Assembly: GCA_947169245.1 (NCBI GenBank)
Contig: CAMVPA010000004.1
Span: 1-64,000, forward strand
Direction: 5' to 3'
DNA length: 64,000 nt
Source of the DNA: an uncultured Prevotellaceae bacterium
GTDB lineage: Bacteria; Bacteroidota; Bacteroidia; Bacteroidales; Bacteroidaceae
Under the pieces are notes generated by a model that made no database searches, was not told the DNA's origin, and saw nothing but the letters and a program-made list of their open reading frames with translations. Below, piece by piece: positions 36,936 to 45,828 of this stretch (positions are counted from its first letter, which is position 1; every line of letters starts with the position of its first letter). Made by a program: the position numbers and the translations under genes.

Positions 36936-37413
36936 CCAGGAGCTTGACACCCGTGTGGCACGGGCGGTAGACTATTTCATGCAGGGGTATGGCTGCTGCC
37001 AGAGCGTGGTGGCTGCCTTTGCCGACATCTACGGCCTCGACGAGACGATGGCGAAGAAGATTGCAGCAGGCTTTGGTGGGGGCGTTGGTCGTCTGAGGAT
37101 GATGTGCGGAGCCGTGTCGGGTATTGTGATGCTCGTGGGTCTCGACTGTGGTCAGACGGAGGGTAGCGACCGCGAGGGCAAATCCGCCTGCTACAAGGTG
37201 GTGCAGGAGTTGCTGGCTAAGTCGAAGGGAGAGAACGGCAGTCTGATCTGTGCCGAGATCTTAGGTATCAAGGGCTACGAGAAGGCCAAGAACAGCTACG
37301 TCGCCTCTGCCCGTACAGCCGAGTACTACAAGAGTCGCCCCTGCGCCGCCAAGGTCGAGAGTGCAGCGAGAATCTTTGCCAATTATCTGAAGGACAAACA
37401 GAATCCCGTATGA
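36928..37413 (+). CDS. C-GCAxxG-C-C family protein
   Basis: GYGCCQSVVAAFADIYGLDETMAKKIAAGFGGGVGRLRMMCGAVSGIVMLVGLDCG; overlaps the upstream stop codon. Confidence 0.85.
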   Translation: MTDQELDTRVARAVDYFMQGYGCCQSVVAAFADIYGLDETMAKKIAAGFGGGVGRLRMMCGAVSGIVMLVGLDCGQTEGSDREGKSACYKVVQELLAKSKGENGSLICAEILGIKGYEKAKNSYVASARTAEYYKSRPCAAKVESAARIFANYLKDKQNPV

Positions 37414-37934
37414 ACGAGACAAAGGAAGAGAAATACCGCCTGTTGGTGGAGCAAGTTAAGACGCTGATTGAGGGCGAGACAGACGAGGTGGCAGTGATGG
37501 CCAACGTCTGTGCCGCCATTCACGAGACAATGGGCTTTTTCTGGACGGGCTTCTATCGAGTCAAGGCCAAGGCCGGTTCCGGTGAAGAGGAACTGGTGCT
37601 GGGGCCGTTTCAGGGACCTGTGGCCTGCATGCACATCGGCTACGGTCGCGGCGTCTGCGGTACGGCGTGGAAACAGCGCCAGACTATTGTGGTGCCCGAC
37701 GTAGAGCAGTTTCCCGGTCACATTGCCTGCAGTAGCCTGTCGCGCTCCGAAATCGTCGTCCCCGTCTTTTCTGTTGACGGTAAAGTGCTGGCCGTCCTCG
37801 ACATCGACAGCAAAGAACTCGCTACCTTCGACGATACTGACCGCCAGCACTTAGAGACTATCATCGCCATCCTCCAGGACCACCTCCAGGACCACCTCCC
37901 ATACTGTTTCCACCCGAGTAAGACGAAAGACTGA
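37410..37934 (+). CDS. GAF-domain free methionine-(R)-sulfoxide reductase-like protein
   Basis: FWTGFYRV...GPVACMHIGYGRGVCGTAWKQRQTIVVPDVEQFPGHIACSS...SEIVVPVF; conserved Cys pattern of fRMsr. Confidence 0.88.
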   Translation: MNETKEEKYRLLVEQVKTLIEGETDEVAVMANVCAAIHETMGFFWTGFYRVKAKAGSGEEELVLGPFQGPVACMHIGYGRGVCGTAWKQRQTIVVPDVEQFPGHIACSSLSRSEIVVPVFSVDGKVLAVLDIDSKELATFDDTDRQHLETIIAILQDHLQDHLPYCFHPSKTKD

Positions 37935-39618
37935 CACTGGAGCCACCACTGACGGTGCACCCTGTAATGCCAAGGCCGCCGAAGTAGGATGTGCCGCCGC
38001 TGATGCTGACACCGGACTGTAATGTAGGCTGCGAGACACTCGAGACAACGAGGCCAGAGCCGCCGCTCGACGGAGTCTGAAATGCAAAAGTATTGTTGCC
38101 AACATTCAACGCATACCAGGTGTTAGCACTCCACGACGAGGCCTGATAACACGACTGCGTCAGACTGGAACCGTTCTCCAGACCTCCCACGGCGACGATG
38201 TTACCACCCTCGACATAGAGTTTATAACCACCCTCGGTGTTGGCGTCGATAGCCACTTCGGGCGAGCCAGAGCAGATAGCATAGACCGTACCACCCTTGA
38301 TGTAGCAATTGCCATTGGCGTCCAGTCCGTCATTATGCTGTCCGTGGGCATAGACATAGCCACCGCTGATGGTCATCGTACTCTTCGAGTTGACGGCATC
38401 GTCGTAAGCATAACAGGCTATTTCGCCACCCGTTATACTAAGCTCTTTCTTCGTCTCAATACCCTCGCCGTTGGTACCACTGGTACGTACCCATATGCAA
38501 CCGCTGCTGACAGTGATATTGCCGTCGGCTTTGATGCCCTTGGGCGACGATGTATCGTTATTGCTCCTGTACTGACTGCCAGTGGTGATGACGTAGACGC
38601 TGCCGCCGCTGAACGTGGCCTCGCCGTCGGCACTGATGCCCTTGCCGCCCGAGCCGGTGCTCTTCAGGCGGAGCTCGCCGCCGCTGACGGTCAGTGTCGA
38701 GTCGGTCTTGATGCCGGCAGCGCCCTTGGCCTGACGCTCGTCGCTGTCGTAGGTGCCGCCGCCTGTAGTGAGCACGGTGGTGCGCCCGCCGGTCACGACG
38801 ATGTGGCTCTCGCTGTTGATGCCCTTGGCCGCTGCTGCCGATACTTCGACGTTCAGGATGCCGCCGTTGATGAAGACGCCGTCGTTGGCCTTGATGCCGT
38901 GGTTGGCTGTTGACTTCACGTAGATGTTGTTGCCCTTGTTGAACACGATGTAGTCGGCCGAGTGTATGCCGTTGTTGGTGTTGCCGGTGACGCTCAGCGT
39001 GCCGCTGCCGTTGAAGAGCAGCTTGCCTTTGCAGTAGAGTGCTCCCTTCTGGGTGCCGCCGGTGCCGTCGGCCAGGGTGTTGGTGGTGCCGTCGGCCAGG
39101 ATGACGAAGGCGCGCTTGCTGCTGAGCAGGTTGAGCGCAGCCGAGTCGGGGTTGGTGATGCTGGCGCCGTTGAGTTTCACGGCGTACTTCTTGTCGCCCA
39201 GCACGGTCAGCGAGCCGTTTGTGGTTGTGCCTCTCACTACATAGCACACTTTTTTCACCTCGCCGTGGTTCGCTGTCACGTGACTGCCGCTGACTGTCAC
39301 CTCTACGCCGTTCTCGGTCTTGGACACGGGGTTGGACATGTCGATGCTTACCTCTGTCGTAAACTCGTTGTTCTCCAGCGCATCCTCCTCGTCGGGCAGG
39401 TACTCGGCGGCTGTTGTCGTGGGCTCTGCCGTTGTCTTGTCTATCTCAATGTCGAACGTGGCCAGCTCGCCCGTTGTGGCCGAACTGCCGCCTGACATGT
39501 TACCACCATTATTCCAGCCGTTGTCGGCATTGTAGTCCTCGAACGGGTCATCCGCCGAGCAGCAAGTCATTACGGCTATCACTGCCACAAGCACAGAAAA
39601 ACTCAGTATCTTCTTCAT
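37861..39618 (-). CDS. Carbohydrate-binding domain-containing (DUF4353-like) lipoprotein with Gly-rich C-terminus
   Basis: MKKILSFSVLVAVIAVMTCCSADDPF; repeated (G/A)I..DG.(I/F)..GG motifs; start moved to 39618. Confidence 0.8.
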   Translation of the reverse strand: MKKILSFSVLVAVIAVMTCCSADDPFEDYNADNGWNNGGNMSGGSSATTGELATFDIEIDKTTAEPTTTAAEYLPDEEDALENNEFTTEVSIDMSNPVSKTENGVEVTVSGSHVTANHGEVKKVCYVVRGTTTNGSLTVLGDKKYAVKLNGASITNPDSAALNLLSSKRAFVILADGTTNTLADGTGGTQKGALYCKGKLLFNGSGTLSVTGNTNNGIHSADYIVFNKGNNIYVKSTANHGIKANDGVFINGGILNVEVSAAAAKGINSESHIVVTGGRTTVLTTGGGTYDSDERQAKGAAGIKTDSTLTVSGGELRLKSTGSGGKGISADGEATFSGGSVYVITTGSQYRSNNDTSSPKGIKADGNITVSSGCIWVRTSGTNGEGIETKKELSITGGEIACYAYDDAVNSKSTMTISGGYVYAHGQHNDGLDANGNCYIKGGTVYAICSGSPEVAIDANTEGGYKLYVEGGNIVAVGGLENGSSLTQSCYQASSWSANTWYALNVGNNTFAFQTPSSGGSGLVVSSVSQPTLQSGVSISGGTSYFGGLGITGCTVSGGSSVSLSSYSGGNSMGGGPGGGPGGWR

Positions 39619-39761
39619 AATCGCTGTCGTTTTAGTAGTTACGTTGCTCATTTTTGTCCTTACAGTTCTTTATTTCGTGTACAAAAGTACGTGTTTCGCC
39701 CAGACTGCCAAAATTTATTCAGCGAACGGCAGGAATCGTTCAACGAATTCTCCCTTCCATA

Positions 39762-40718
39762 CTATAGGAAGAGCATTACCAACAGCGGGATGGTGACCAT
39801 CGAGAAGAGGGTGGTGATGAATGTGGTCTCGGTGATTGTCGTCGTGTCCTTCTCGTACTTCAGGCAGAGGATGGTGCCGTAGGTGGCTACGGGCATGGCG
39901 ATGACGACGGTGTTGATGTTGACCACCAACTCTGAAAAACCGAGGTTCCTAGTGAGGTAGTAGACGCCCAGCGGCAGCAGGACGAGCCGCAGGGCGGTGG
40001 TCAGGTAGACTGTCATGTTGCCCATGAGTGCACGCAGCGGCAACTGCGACATCGAGGAGCCGATGATGAGCAGGGCGGCGGGCACGGTGATGTTGCCGAC
40101 CATGGTCAGCGGCTGGCTCACGAAGGCGGGAATATCCTTGATTTCGAGGGCCACGATGAGCATGGTCATGTAGGCGGCGAGCATGGGCGTGGAGTAGAGC
40201 ACCTTCTTCTGGAACCGATGTCTCTCGTACTCTCTCGTCTCCACGTCGTCGAGCCTGCGTGTACCCATAACGCCATCACCGCCTCCCGTAATCAGCATGG
40301 TGCCGACGGTGAAGACGGCAAAGGTGTTGACGACGTTAAGCACAGCCGCGTAGAAGATGGCCTCGTGGCCGAAGATGGAGGCGACGACGGGATAGCCCAT
40401 GAAACCTACGTTGCCGAACATCAGGGCGAAGCCGACGGGGCCCTCGTCGTCGCGCCGCTTCGTCAGATAGCGCGGCAGCAGGAAGGCGACGGTCGTCAGC
40501 ACGGCGTAGGTGATGACGCTGATGAGCAGCAGGGGCAGGATGAAACGGCGGTCGGGCAGCTCGCCCGTCATCGACGACGACAGGATGAGCGCCGGACAGG
40601 TGATGTTGATGACCAGTCGCGACAGCCGACGGTCGAAGTCGCCACCCAGATAGCCGAGGCGGCCGGCAACGTAGCCGAGAACCACCACGACGAACAACGT
40701 GATCATGACTGTTATCAT
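39762..40718 (-). CDS. AEC family (auxin efflux carrier-like) transporter
   Basis: LSRLVINITCPALILSSSM; FGNVGFMGYPVVASIFG; TVVIAMPVATYGTILC. Confidence 0.9.
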   Translation of the reverse strand: MITVMITLFVVVVLGYVAGRLGYLGGDFDRRLSRLVINITCPALILSSSMTGELPDRRFILPLLLISVITYAVLTTVAFLLPRYLTKRRDDEGPVGFALMFGNVGFMGYPVVASIFGHEAIFYAAVLNVVNTFAVFTVGTMLITGGGDGVMGTRRLDDVETREYERHRFQKKVLYSTPMLAAYMTMLIVALEIKDIPAFVSQPLTMVGNITVPAALLIIGSSMSQLPLRALMGNMTVYLTTALRLVLLPLGVYYLTRNLGFSELVVNINTVVIAMPVATYGTILCLKYEKDTTTITETTFITTLFSMVTIPLLVMLFL

Positions 40719-40729
40719 ACGCAGAATCT

Positions 40730-40785
40730 ACGCAGCGGGGCGGTTCCGCTGTGTTATTTACGCAGCGGGGCGGTTCCGCTGTGTA
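40730..40785. repeat. Duplicated hairpin-like repeat ACGCAGCGGGGCGGTTCCGCTGTG x2
   Basis: Copies at about 40730-40753 and 40760-40783, the second inside the purN 3' end. Confidence 0.85.
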
Positions 40786-41353
40786 ATTCGTTAAGCACCT
40801 GTTCGACAACCTGCGGGAAGTGCTTCATCTCCAGCTCGTGCTCCTTCCCGGCAATGTCGTCGACCGTGTCGTCGGGCGACAGCGCCACCTTATATTGTGC
40901 TATGATCTCGCCGCCGTCGCAGACGGGCGTCACCCAGTGAACGGTCATGCCCGTCTCCGGCTCGCCGGCGGCCTTGACGGCCTCGTGGACGTGGTGGCCC
41001 CACATGCCCTTGCCGCCATACTTGGGCAGCAGCGCGGGATGGAGGTTGACCATGCGACGGGGGAAGGCGTCGATGAGGAAGTCGGGGATGAGCGGCAGGA
41101 AGCCCGCCAGCACGATGAAGCGGATGTCGTACTGCCGGAGCAGCGGCATCATCACCGTCTCGTCGTTCAGCTCGGCCTTGGTGACAACAGCCGTGGGCAC
41201 GCCCAGGTTCTTGGCACGCACCAGAGCATAGGCATCGGGTTTGTTACTCACGACAAGGGCACAGTTCACGCGGTCGGAACCGCTGAAGTAGCGTATCAGA
41301 TTCTCGCAGTTACTGCCACTACCCGACACAAAGATAGCGATATTCGTTTTCAT
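40754..41353 (-). CDS. purN: Phosphoribosylglycinamide formyltransferase PurN
   Basis: NIAIFVSGSGSNCENLIRYF; VNLHPALLPKYGGKGMWGHHVHEAVKAAGEPETGMTVHWV. Confidence 0.92.
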   Translation of the reverse strand: MKTNIAIFVSGSGSNCENLIRYFSGSDRVNCALVVSNKPDAYALVRAKNLGVPTAVVTKAELNDETVMMPLLRQYDIRFIVLAGFLPLIPDFLIDAFPRRMVNLHPALLPKYGGKGMWGHHVHEAVKAAGEPETGMTVHWVTPVCDGGEIIAQYKVALSPDDTVDDIAGKEHELEMKHFPQVVEQVLNELHSGTAPLRK

Positions 41354-41380
41354 GACGTTCACATTTTGGCTGCAAAGGTA

Positions 41381-42595
41381 CTAATTTTCGCCGACATTCG
41401 CCGCCTTTGAGGCAAAAAAGTGGCGATGCACCTCCTCAAGCAGCATCTCTACCAGTCGCGGAACGCCGTAGTTGTCGATGTCGTCCTCACGAATCCAGAA
41501 GTAGTCATCAGGCAACGTCGGCCGCTTGTCAGTCTCCAGCAGGTAGAAGTCGGCGTAGATGATGCGGTGGGTGAGGACGTGCTTGACGTTTCGGCGCAGC
41601 AAAACTGCACCGTGCTCTGGCTCTTGTTCCTTACCTCTCGCCTCTAACCTCTCACCTCTAACCTCTAACCTCTCGCCTCTAACCTCTAACCTCTCGCCTC
41701 CAACCTCTAACAACACCGGCTCATAGAGCCCCTGCCAGATGTCGCCAGCAGGCCGGCGATGGATGGCCGTCATGCCCTGACACCTTATATATACGTACGT
41801 GAGACGGCGCTCCTTGACCTTCAGGGTCTTGAGTTTCACAGGCAGTTCGCCCACCCTACCCTCGCGGAAGGCCACGCAGCTCTCCATCAGCGGGCAGGCC
41901 TCGCAACGGGGAGACTGCGGCGTACACTGGATGGCGCCGAAGTCCATCATGGCCTGGTTGTAAGTCCCCATCATCCTCCCCCGACTGGGGGAGGTTTCTT
42001 CTTCAAGGGAGGTTTCTTCTTCAGGGGAGGTTTCTTCTTCAAGGGAGGTTTCAAAAGCCGCCCCCAGCTGGGGGAGCTGGGAGGAGGCTAAGCTCTGTGC
42101 CAGCGCCGCGAACTCACGCTTGCCCTCAGTGGTGTTGATGGGCGTCGCGATGCCGAAGTGGCGGCTGAGCACGCGGTAGACGTTGCCGTCGACGACGGCG
42201 GCGGGCAGTCCGAAGGCGATGCTGCCGATGGCGGCGGCCGTATAGTCGCCCACGCCCTTCAGCCGGCGGAGCCCCTCGATGGTGTCGGGGAAGCCGCCGC
42301 GCTCCACCACCTGACGGGCGGCAGCATGCAGGTTGCGGGCCCGGCTGTAGTAGCCCAGCCCCTGCCACTCGCGCAGCACCTCGTCCTCGGAGGCGGCAGC
42401 AAGGTCGCCGACCGTCGGCCACCGGCGCATGAAGCGCTCCCAGTATGCCCAGCCCTGCTTGACCTGCGTCTGCTGCAGGATAATCTCGCTGAGCCAAATG
42501 GCGTAGGGGTCCCTGGTGCCGCGCCATGGCAGCTCGCGTCCGTTCTCACGGAACCAGTCGAGCAGCGTCGTTGTAAAGTAGTGGGAATCTTTCAC
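41381..42595 (-). CDS. mutY: A/G-specific adenine glycosylase MutY with two in-frame repeat insertions
   Basis: WFRENGRELPWRGTRDPYAIWLSEIILQQTQV; LKGVGDYTAAAIGSIAFGLP; FeS cluster CTPQSPRCEACPLMESC. Confidence 0.94.
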   Translation of the reverse strand: MKDSHYFTTTLLDWFRENGRELPWRGTRDPYAIWLSEIILQQTQVKQGWAYWERFMRRWPTVGDLAAASEDEVLREWQGLGYYSRARNLHAAARQVVERGGFPDTIEGLRRLKGVGDYTAAAIGSIAFGLPAAVVDGNVYRVLSRHFGIATPINTTEGKREFAALAQSLASSQLPQLGAAFETSLEEETSPEEETSLEEETSPSRGRMMGTYNQAMMDFGAIQCTPQSPRCEACPLMESCVAFREGRVGELPVKLKTLKVKERRLTYVYIRCQGMTAIHRRPAGDIWQGLYEPVLLEVGGERLEVRGERLEVRGERLEARGKEQEPEHGAVLLRRNVKHVLTHRIIYADFYLLETDKRPTLPDDYFWIREDDIDNYGVPRLVEMLLEEVHRHFFASKAANVGEN

Positions 42596-44019
42596 TTCTT
42601 TTCGCCCTCAAAGGGATAGTTCTCCGACGGTGTGCGCATCTGCCACATCCGTTCGTCAAGTTCTTTCACCAACTGCGGATAGTCGGCAGCCAGGTTGTGC
42701 TCCTCACACGGGTCTTCGCTGATGCGGTAGAGCTCCAGCGGCGCCCCCTTCTTCACCGTCACCGCCTTCCACTCGCCGTGGCGGATGGCACGCTGCTTGC
42801 CGGGGAACTCCCAGTAGAGGTAACGGCTGTCGGTGTCGGCCTCGCCCCCGAAGAACAGCGGCGAGATGTCCATACCGTCGGTCTTCTGCGGCAGTCCCTT
42901 CCGGGAGCCCGTCAGGGCGGCCAGCGTGGGCATGAAGTCGGCAAAGTAGACGATGTTCGCAATCTGTCGTGCCGGCACGCGTCCCGGTTGGTTGACGATG
43001 AGCGGCACGCGGATGCCACCCTCGTAGAGCTGTCCCTTGCGACCTTTCAGTCCGGCGCCGCAGTTCAGCTCCTTCAGCGGTGCCATGACCGCAGCCCCGT
43101 TGTCGGAGGCAAAGATGACGATGGTGTTCTCCCTCAGTCCCAGGGCGTCGAGCGTGCCCAAAAGGCGACCGATGTTGTAGTCCATGTGTGTGACGAGCGC
43201 CGCATAGCGCTTGGTGTTGGCCGACCAGTCGCCGTGTTCGTCATACCACGACGTGTCGTCGATGTTGTAGGGCTCGTGGGGAGCGTCGTAGCCCAGAAAC
43301 AGGAAGAACGGGTTGTTCTTGTTGCGGTGGATGAACGCAATGGCGTCATCCGTCGAAATCTCGGTGTTGTGACGCACGTGGGCGTCGTGTTCGTTCTCCT
43401 TGATGTTGATGAGCGAGTCGCCGTGCAGGCGGTAGTAGGGGTAGTAGTAGGGTGCATTCGAGTGGACGGTGGCAATGGTCCAGCCGTAGAACTCGTCGAA
43501 GCCGCGATGGTTGGGTGCCGCCTGCGTATCGTAGCCGTCGAGGTGCCACTTGTTCACCAGACAGGTGCGGTAGCCGGCAGTACCGACTACGGTGGCCAGC
43601 GTGGTGTCGCAGGGCAGCAGGTTGGCACGGCGCACGATGGTGGTGTCGCCCTTGGGGTTGATCTTCAGTCCCGTCCGCCCGCCGGCATAGCACTGGTTGT
43701 CGCGAATACGGGCATTGCCGCTGTTGCGCCCCGTCATCAGCGAGCAGCGCGACGGCGAGCTGATGCCGCTGCCGGCATAAGCCTGCGTGAAGCTGGTGCC
43801 CGTACGTGCCAGACGGTCGATGTTCGGCGTCTGGATGTACTTGTTGCCGTAGCACGCAAGGTCGCCGTAGCCCATGTCGTCGGCCAGGATAAAGACCACG
43901 TTCGGGCGCTCCGGCGTCGCCTGCTGCGCCGCCGTCTGCTGCGCCGCCGTCTGCTGCGCTGCTGCCTGCTGTGCTGCTGCCAGTCCTGTGGCAGCAATCA
44001 AGTATCCCTTAATCTTCAT
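42592..44019 (-). CDS. Arylsulfatase-type sulfatase (Ser-type active-site motif)
   Basis: RPNVVFILADDMGYGDLACYGN; GISSPSRCSLMTGR; signal peptide carries tandem AAQQT. Confidence 0.9.
   Translation of the reverse strand: MKIKGYLIAATGLAAAQQAAAQQTAAQQTAAQQATPERPNVVFILADDMGYGDLACYGNKYIQTPNIDRLARTGTSFTQAYAGSGISSPSRCSLMTGRNSGNARIRDNQCYAGGRTGLKINPKGDTTIVRRANLLPCDTTLATVVGTAGYRTCLVNKWHLDGYDTQAAPNHRGFDEFYGWTIATVHSNAPYYYPYYRLHGDSLINIKENEHDAHVRHNTEISTDDAIAFIHRNKNNPFFLFLGYDAPHEPYNIDDTSWYDEHGDWSANTKRYAALVTHMDYNIGRLLGTLDALGLRENTIVIFASDNGAAVMAPLKELNCGAGLKGRKGQLYEGGIRVPLIVNQPGRVPARQIANIVYFADFMPTLAALTGSRKGLPQKTDGMDISPLFFGGEADTDSRYLYWEFPGKQRAIRHGEWKAVTVKKGAPLELYRISEDPCEEHNLAADYPQLVKELDERMWQMRTPSENYPFEGEKK
43916..43985 (-). 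repeat. 15-bp in-frame tandem repeat (AAQQT) in sulfatase signal-peptide region
   Basis: LAAAQQAAAQQTAAQQTAAQQAT. Confidence 0.85.
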
Positions 44020-44030
44020 TCCTCATTCCT

Positions 44031-44098
44031 CTCACCTCTTCTTACAGCTTTCCCTGGTCGCCAACTCACCTCTTCTTACAGCTTTCCCTGGTCGCCAA
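44031..44098. repeat. 34-bp tandem duplication at the serB 3' end
   Basis: CTCACCTCTTCTTACAGCTTTCCCTGGTCGCCAA x2. Confidence 0.92.
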
Positions 44099-45320
44099 GA
44101 TAGCTGTCCTTGAACCCGAGGAAGTAGAGCACACCGTCCAGTCCGATGGTGTTGATACTCTGCTTGGCGGTGGCCACCACACGGGGCTTGGCGTGGAAGG
44201 CGATGCCCAGTCCGGCCTCCGAAATCATCGGCAGGTCATTGGCGCCGTCGCCCACGGCGATGGTCTGCGCGAGGTTCACCTTCTCCACCTGTGCGATGAG
44301 CTTCAGCAGCTCGGCCTTGCGGTGGCCGTCCACTATCTCGCCCACATAGCGACCCGTCAGCTTGCCGTCCTCGCCAATCTCCAGCTCGTTGGCATAGACG
44401 TAGTCGATGCCGTAGCGGCGCTGCAGATACTCGCCGAAGTAGGTGAAACCGCCCGAGAGGATGGCTATCTTGTAGCCGCAGGTCTTCAGTATCGACATCA
44501 GGCGGTCGGCACCCTCGGTGATGGGCAGGTGCTCGGCAATGTCCTGCATCACACTGACGTCCAGCCCTTTCAGCAGGGCCACACGACGGGTGAAGCTCTC
44601 CTTGAAGTCTATCTCGCCACGCATGGCACTCTCGGTGATGGCACGGACCTCGGCACCCACGCCGTTGCGCTCGGCCAGCTCGTCGATGCACTCCGTCTGG
44701 ATGAGCGTCGAGTCCATATCGAAACAGATGAGGCGGCGCATGCGGCGGAACATGTCGTCCTTCTGGAACGAGAAGTCCATCTCCATCTCGGCAGCCAGCT
44801 TCATCAGCTTCGACTGCATCTCCTGACGGTCATGCGGCTCGCCGCGCAGCGAGAACTGTATGCAGGCACGGGTGTGCGTGGCAGGGTTCTTGATGCTCTT
44901 ACGACCCGTCAGTCGCAGGATGGAGTCGATGTTCAGTCCCTGGTCGGCGATGATGCGCGTGGCGGCCTCTATCTGACGGGCCTCCAGCTGACGCCCCAGC
45001 ACCATCAGTATGTAGCGGTTCTTGCCCTGATGGCCCACCCAGTCCTCGTACTCGTCGTCGCCGATGGGCGAGAAACCGATGTTCACGCCCAGCTCCGTCG
45101 CCTTGAACAGCAGCTCCTTCATCACCTGGCCGGAGTGCGTCTCGTCCATGCGGATGAGGATGCCCAGCGACAGTGTCGAGTGGATGTCTGCCTGGCCGAT
45201 GTCCAGTATCTGTGCGTCGTACTTCGCCAGTATTCCCATGACGGATGCCGTCAGTCCCGGGCGGTCCTGACCCGTGATGCGCACCAGTATCTGCTCTTCC
45301 TTATTCCTTGTCTGTTCCAT
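44076..45320 (-). CDS. serB: Phosphoserine phosphatase SerB with N-terminal ACT domain
   Basis: QILVRITGQDRPGLTASVMGIL; LICFDMDSTLIQTECIDELAE; AVGDGANDLPMISEAGLGIAFHAKP; start set at 45320 (upstream track extension is repeat). Confidence 0.93.
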   Translation of the reverse strand: MEQTRNKEEQILVRITGQDRPGLTASVMGILAKYDAQILDIGQADIHSTLSLGILIRMDETHSGQVMKELLFKATELGVNIGFSPIGDDEYEDWVGHQGKNRYILMVLGRQLEARQIEAATRIIADQGLNIDSILRLTGRKSIKNPATHTRACIQFSLRGEPHDRQEMQSKLMKLAAEMEMDFSFQKDDMFRRMRRLICFDMDSTLIQTECIDELAERNGVGAEVRAITESAMRGEIDFKESFTRRVALLKGLDVSVMQDIAEHLPITEGADRLMSILKTCGYKIAILSGGFTYFGEYLQRRYGIDYVYANELEIGEDGKLTGRYVGEIVDGHRKAELLKLIAQVEKVNLAQTIAVGDGANDLPMISEAGLGIAFHAKPRVVATAKQSINTIGLDGVLYFLGFKDSYLGDQGKL

Positions 45321-45393
45321 AGTCTCACTTTCTGTCGCCGCAAAGTTACACATTTTTTTCGAAACAGCACACAAAACTCCAAGAAAAACTATC

Positions 45394-45519
45394 GACTTCT
45401 CCGGCGGCCCCACAGACTTCTCCGGCGGCCCCCCAGACTTCTCCGGCGGCCCCCCAGACTTCCACGGCGGCCCCGCAGATTTGTCCCACGGCCTGGGACA
45501 TTTCCACGGCGGCCCTGCA
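45394..45519. repeat. 21-bp GC-rich tandem repeat (GACTTCTCCGGCGGCCCCCCA) with degenerate copies
   Basis: Four clear units then diverged GATTTGTCCCACGG.../TTCCACGGCGGCCC units. Confidence 0.88.
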
Positions 45520-45598
45520 GGCTCAAGTGCCGGAACAGGTGCGGGAACGGCGCGCCGGCGAAGGCGCCGGACGCCAGCGCCGCTACGCACGCGCGCGC

Positions 45599-45712
45599 AT
45601 ATATAGTAGTCAAAGGCCAAAACAAATTGCACTTCCTGCACCTCTTGCACTTAGACGAGGTGCAAGAAGTGCGGGAAGTGCAGGGCGTTTCCGTGTTTAC
45701 CTACTATATAGG
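45599..45712. repeat. Nested inverted repeat upstream of serB
   Basis: ATATATAGTAG...CTACTATATAG enclosing TGCACTTCCTGCACCTCTTGCAC/GAGGTGCAAGAAGTGCGGGAAGTGCA. Confidence 0.8.
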
Positions 45713-45802
45713 GCTTCTTCGACTCTCGCGCAGAGCCGCAGAGTTCACGGAGTCTGGATTGTGGCTTTACTCTGCGGAACTCTGCGACTCTGCGCGAGAA
45801 GC
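45713..45802. repeat. Long inverted repeat of CGCAGAG-type units
   Basis: GCTTCTTCGACTCTCGCGCAGAGCCGCAGAGTTCACGGAGT / ACTCTGCGGAACTCTGCGACTCTGCGCGAGAAGC. Confidence 0.85.
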
Positions 45803-45828
45803 CAGCAACCGAAAGTTGAGATAATCAT

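Noticed and set aside
45321-45650. N-terminal extension of SerB through the GGPPEKS repeat
   Set aside because: The ACT domain begins right after the Met at 45320, and the extension is made of intergenic repeats; a start at 45320 is more plausible.
42697-45824. Long plus-strand ORFs 42697-44103 and 44193-45824 opposite sulfatase and serB
   Set aside because: Antisense shadows of well-supported genes; composition typical of reverse-complement translation.
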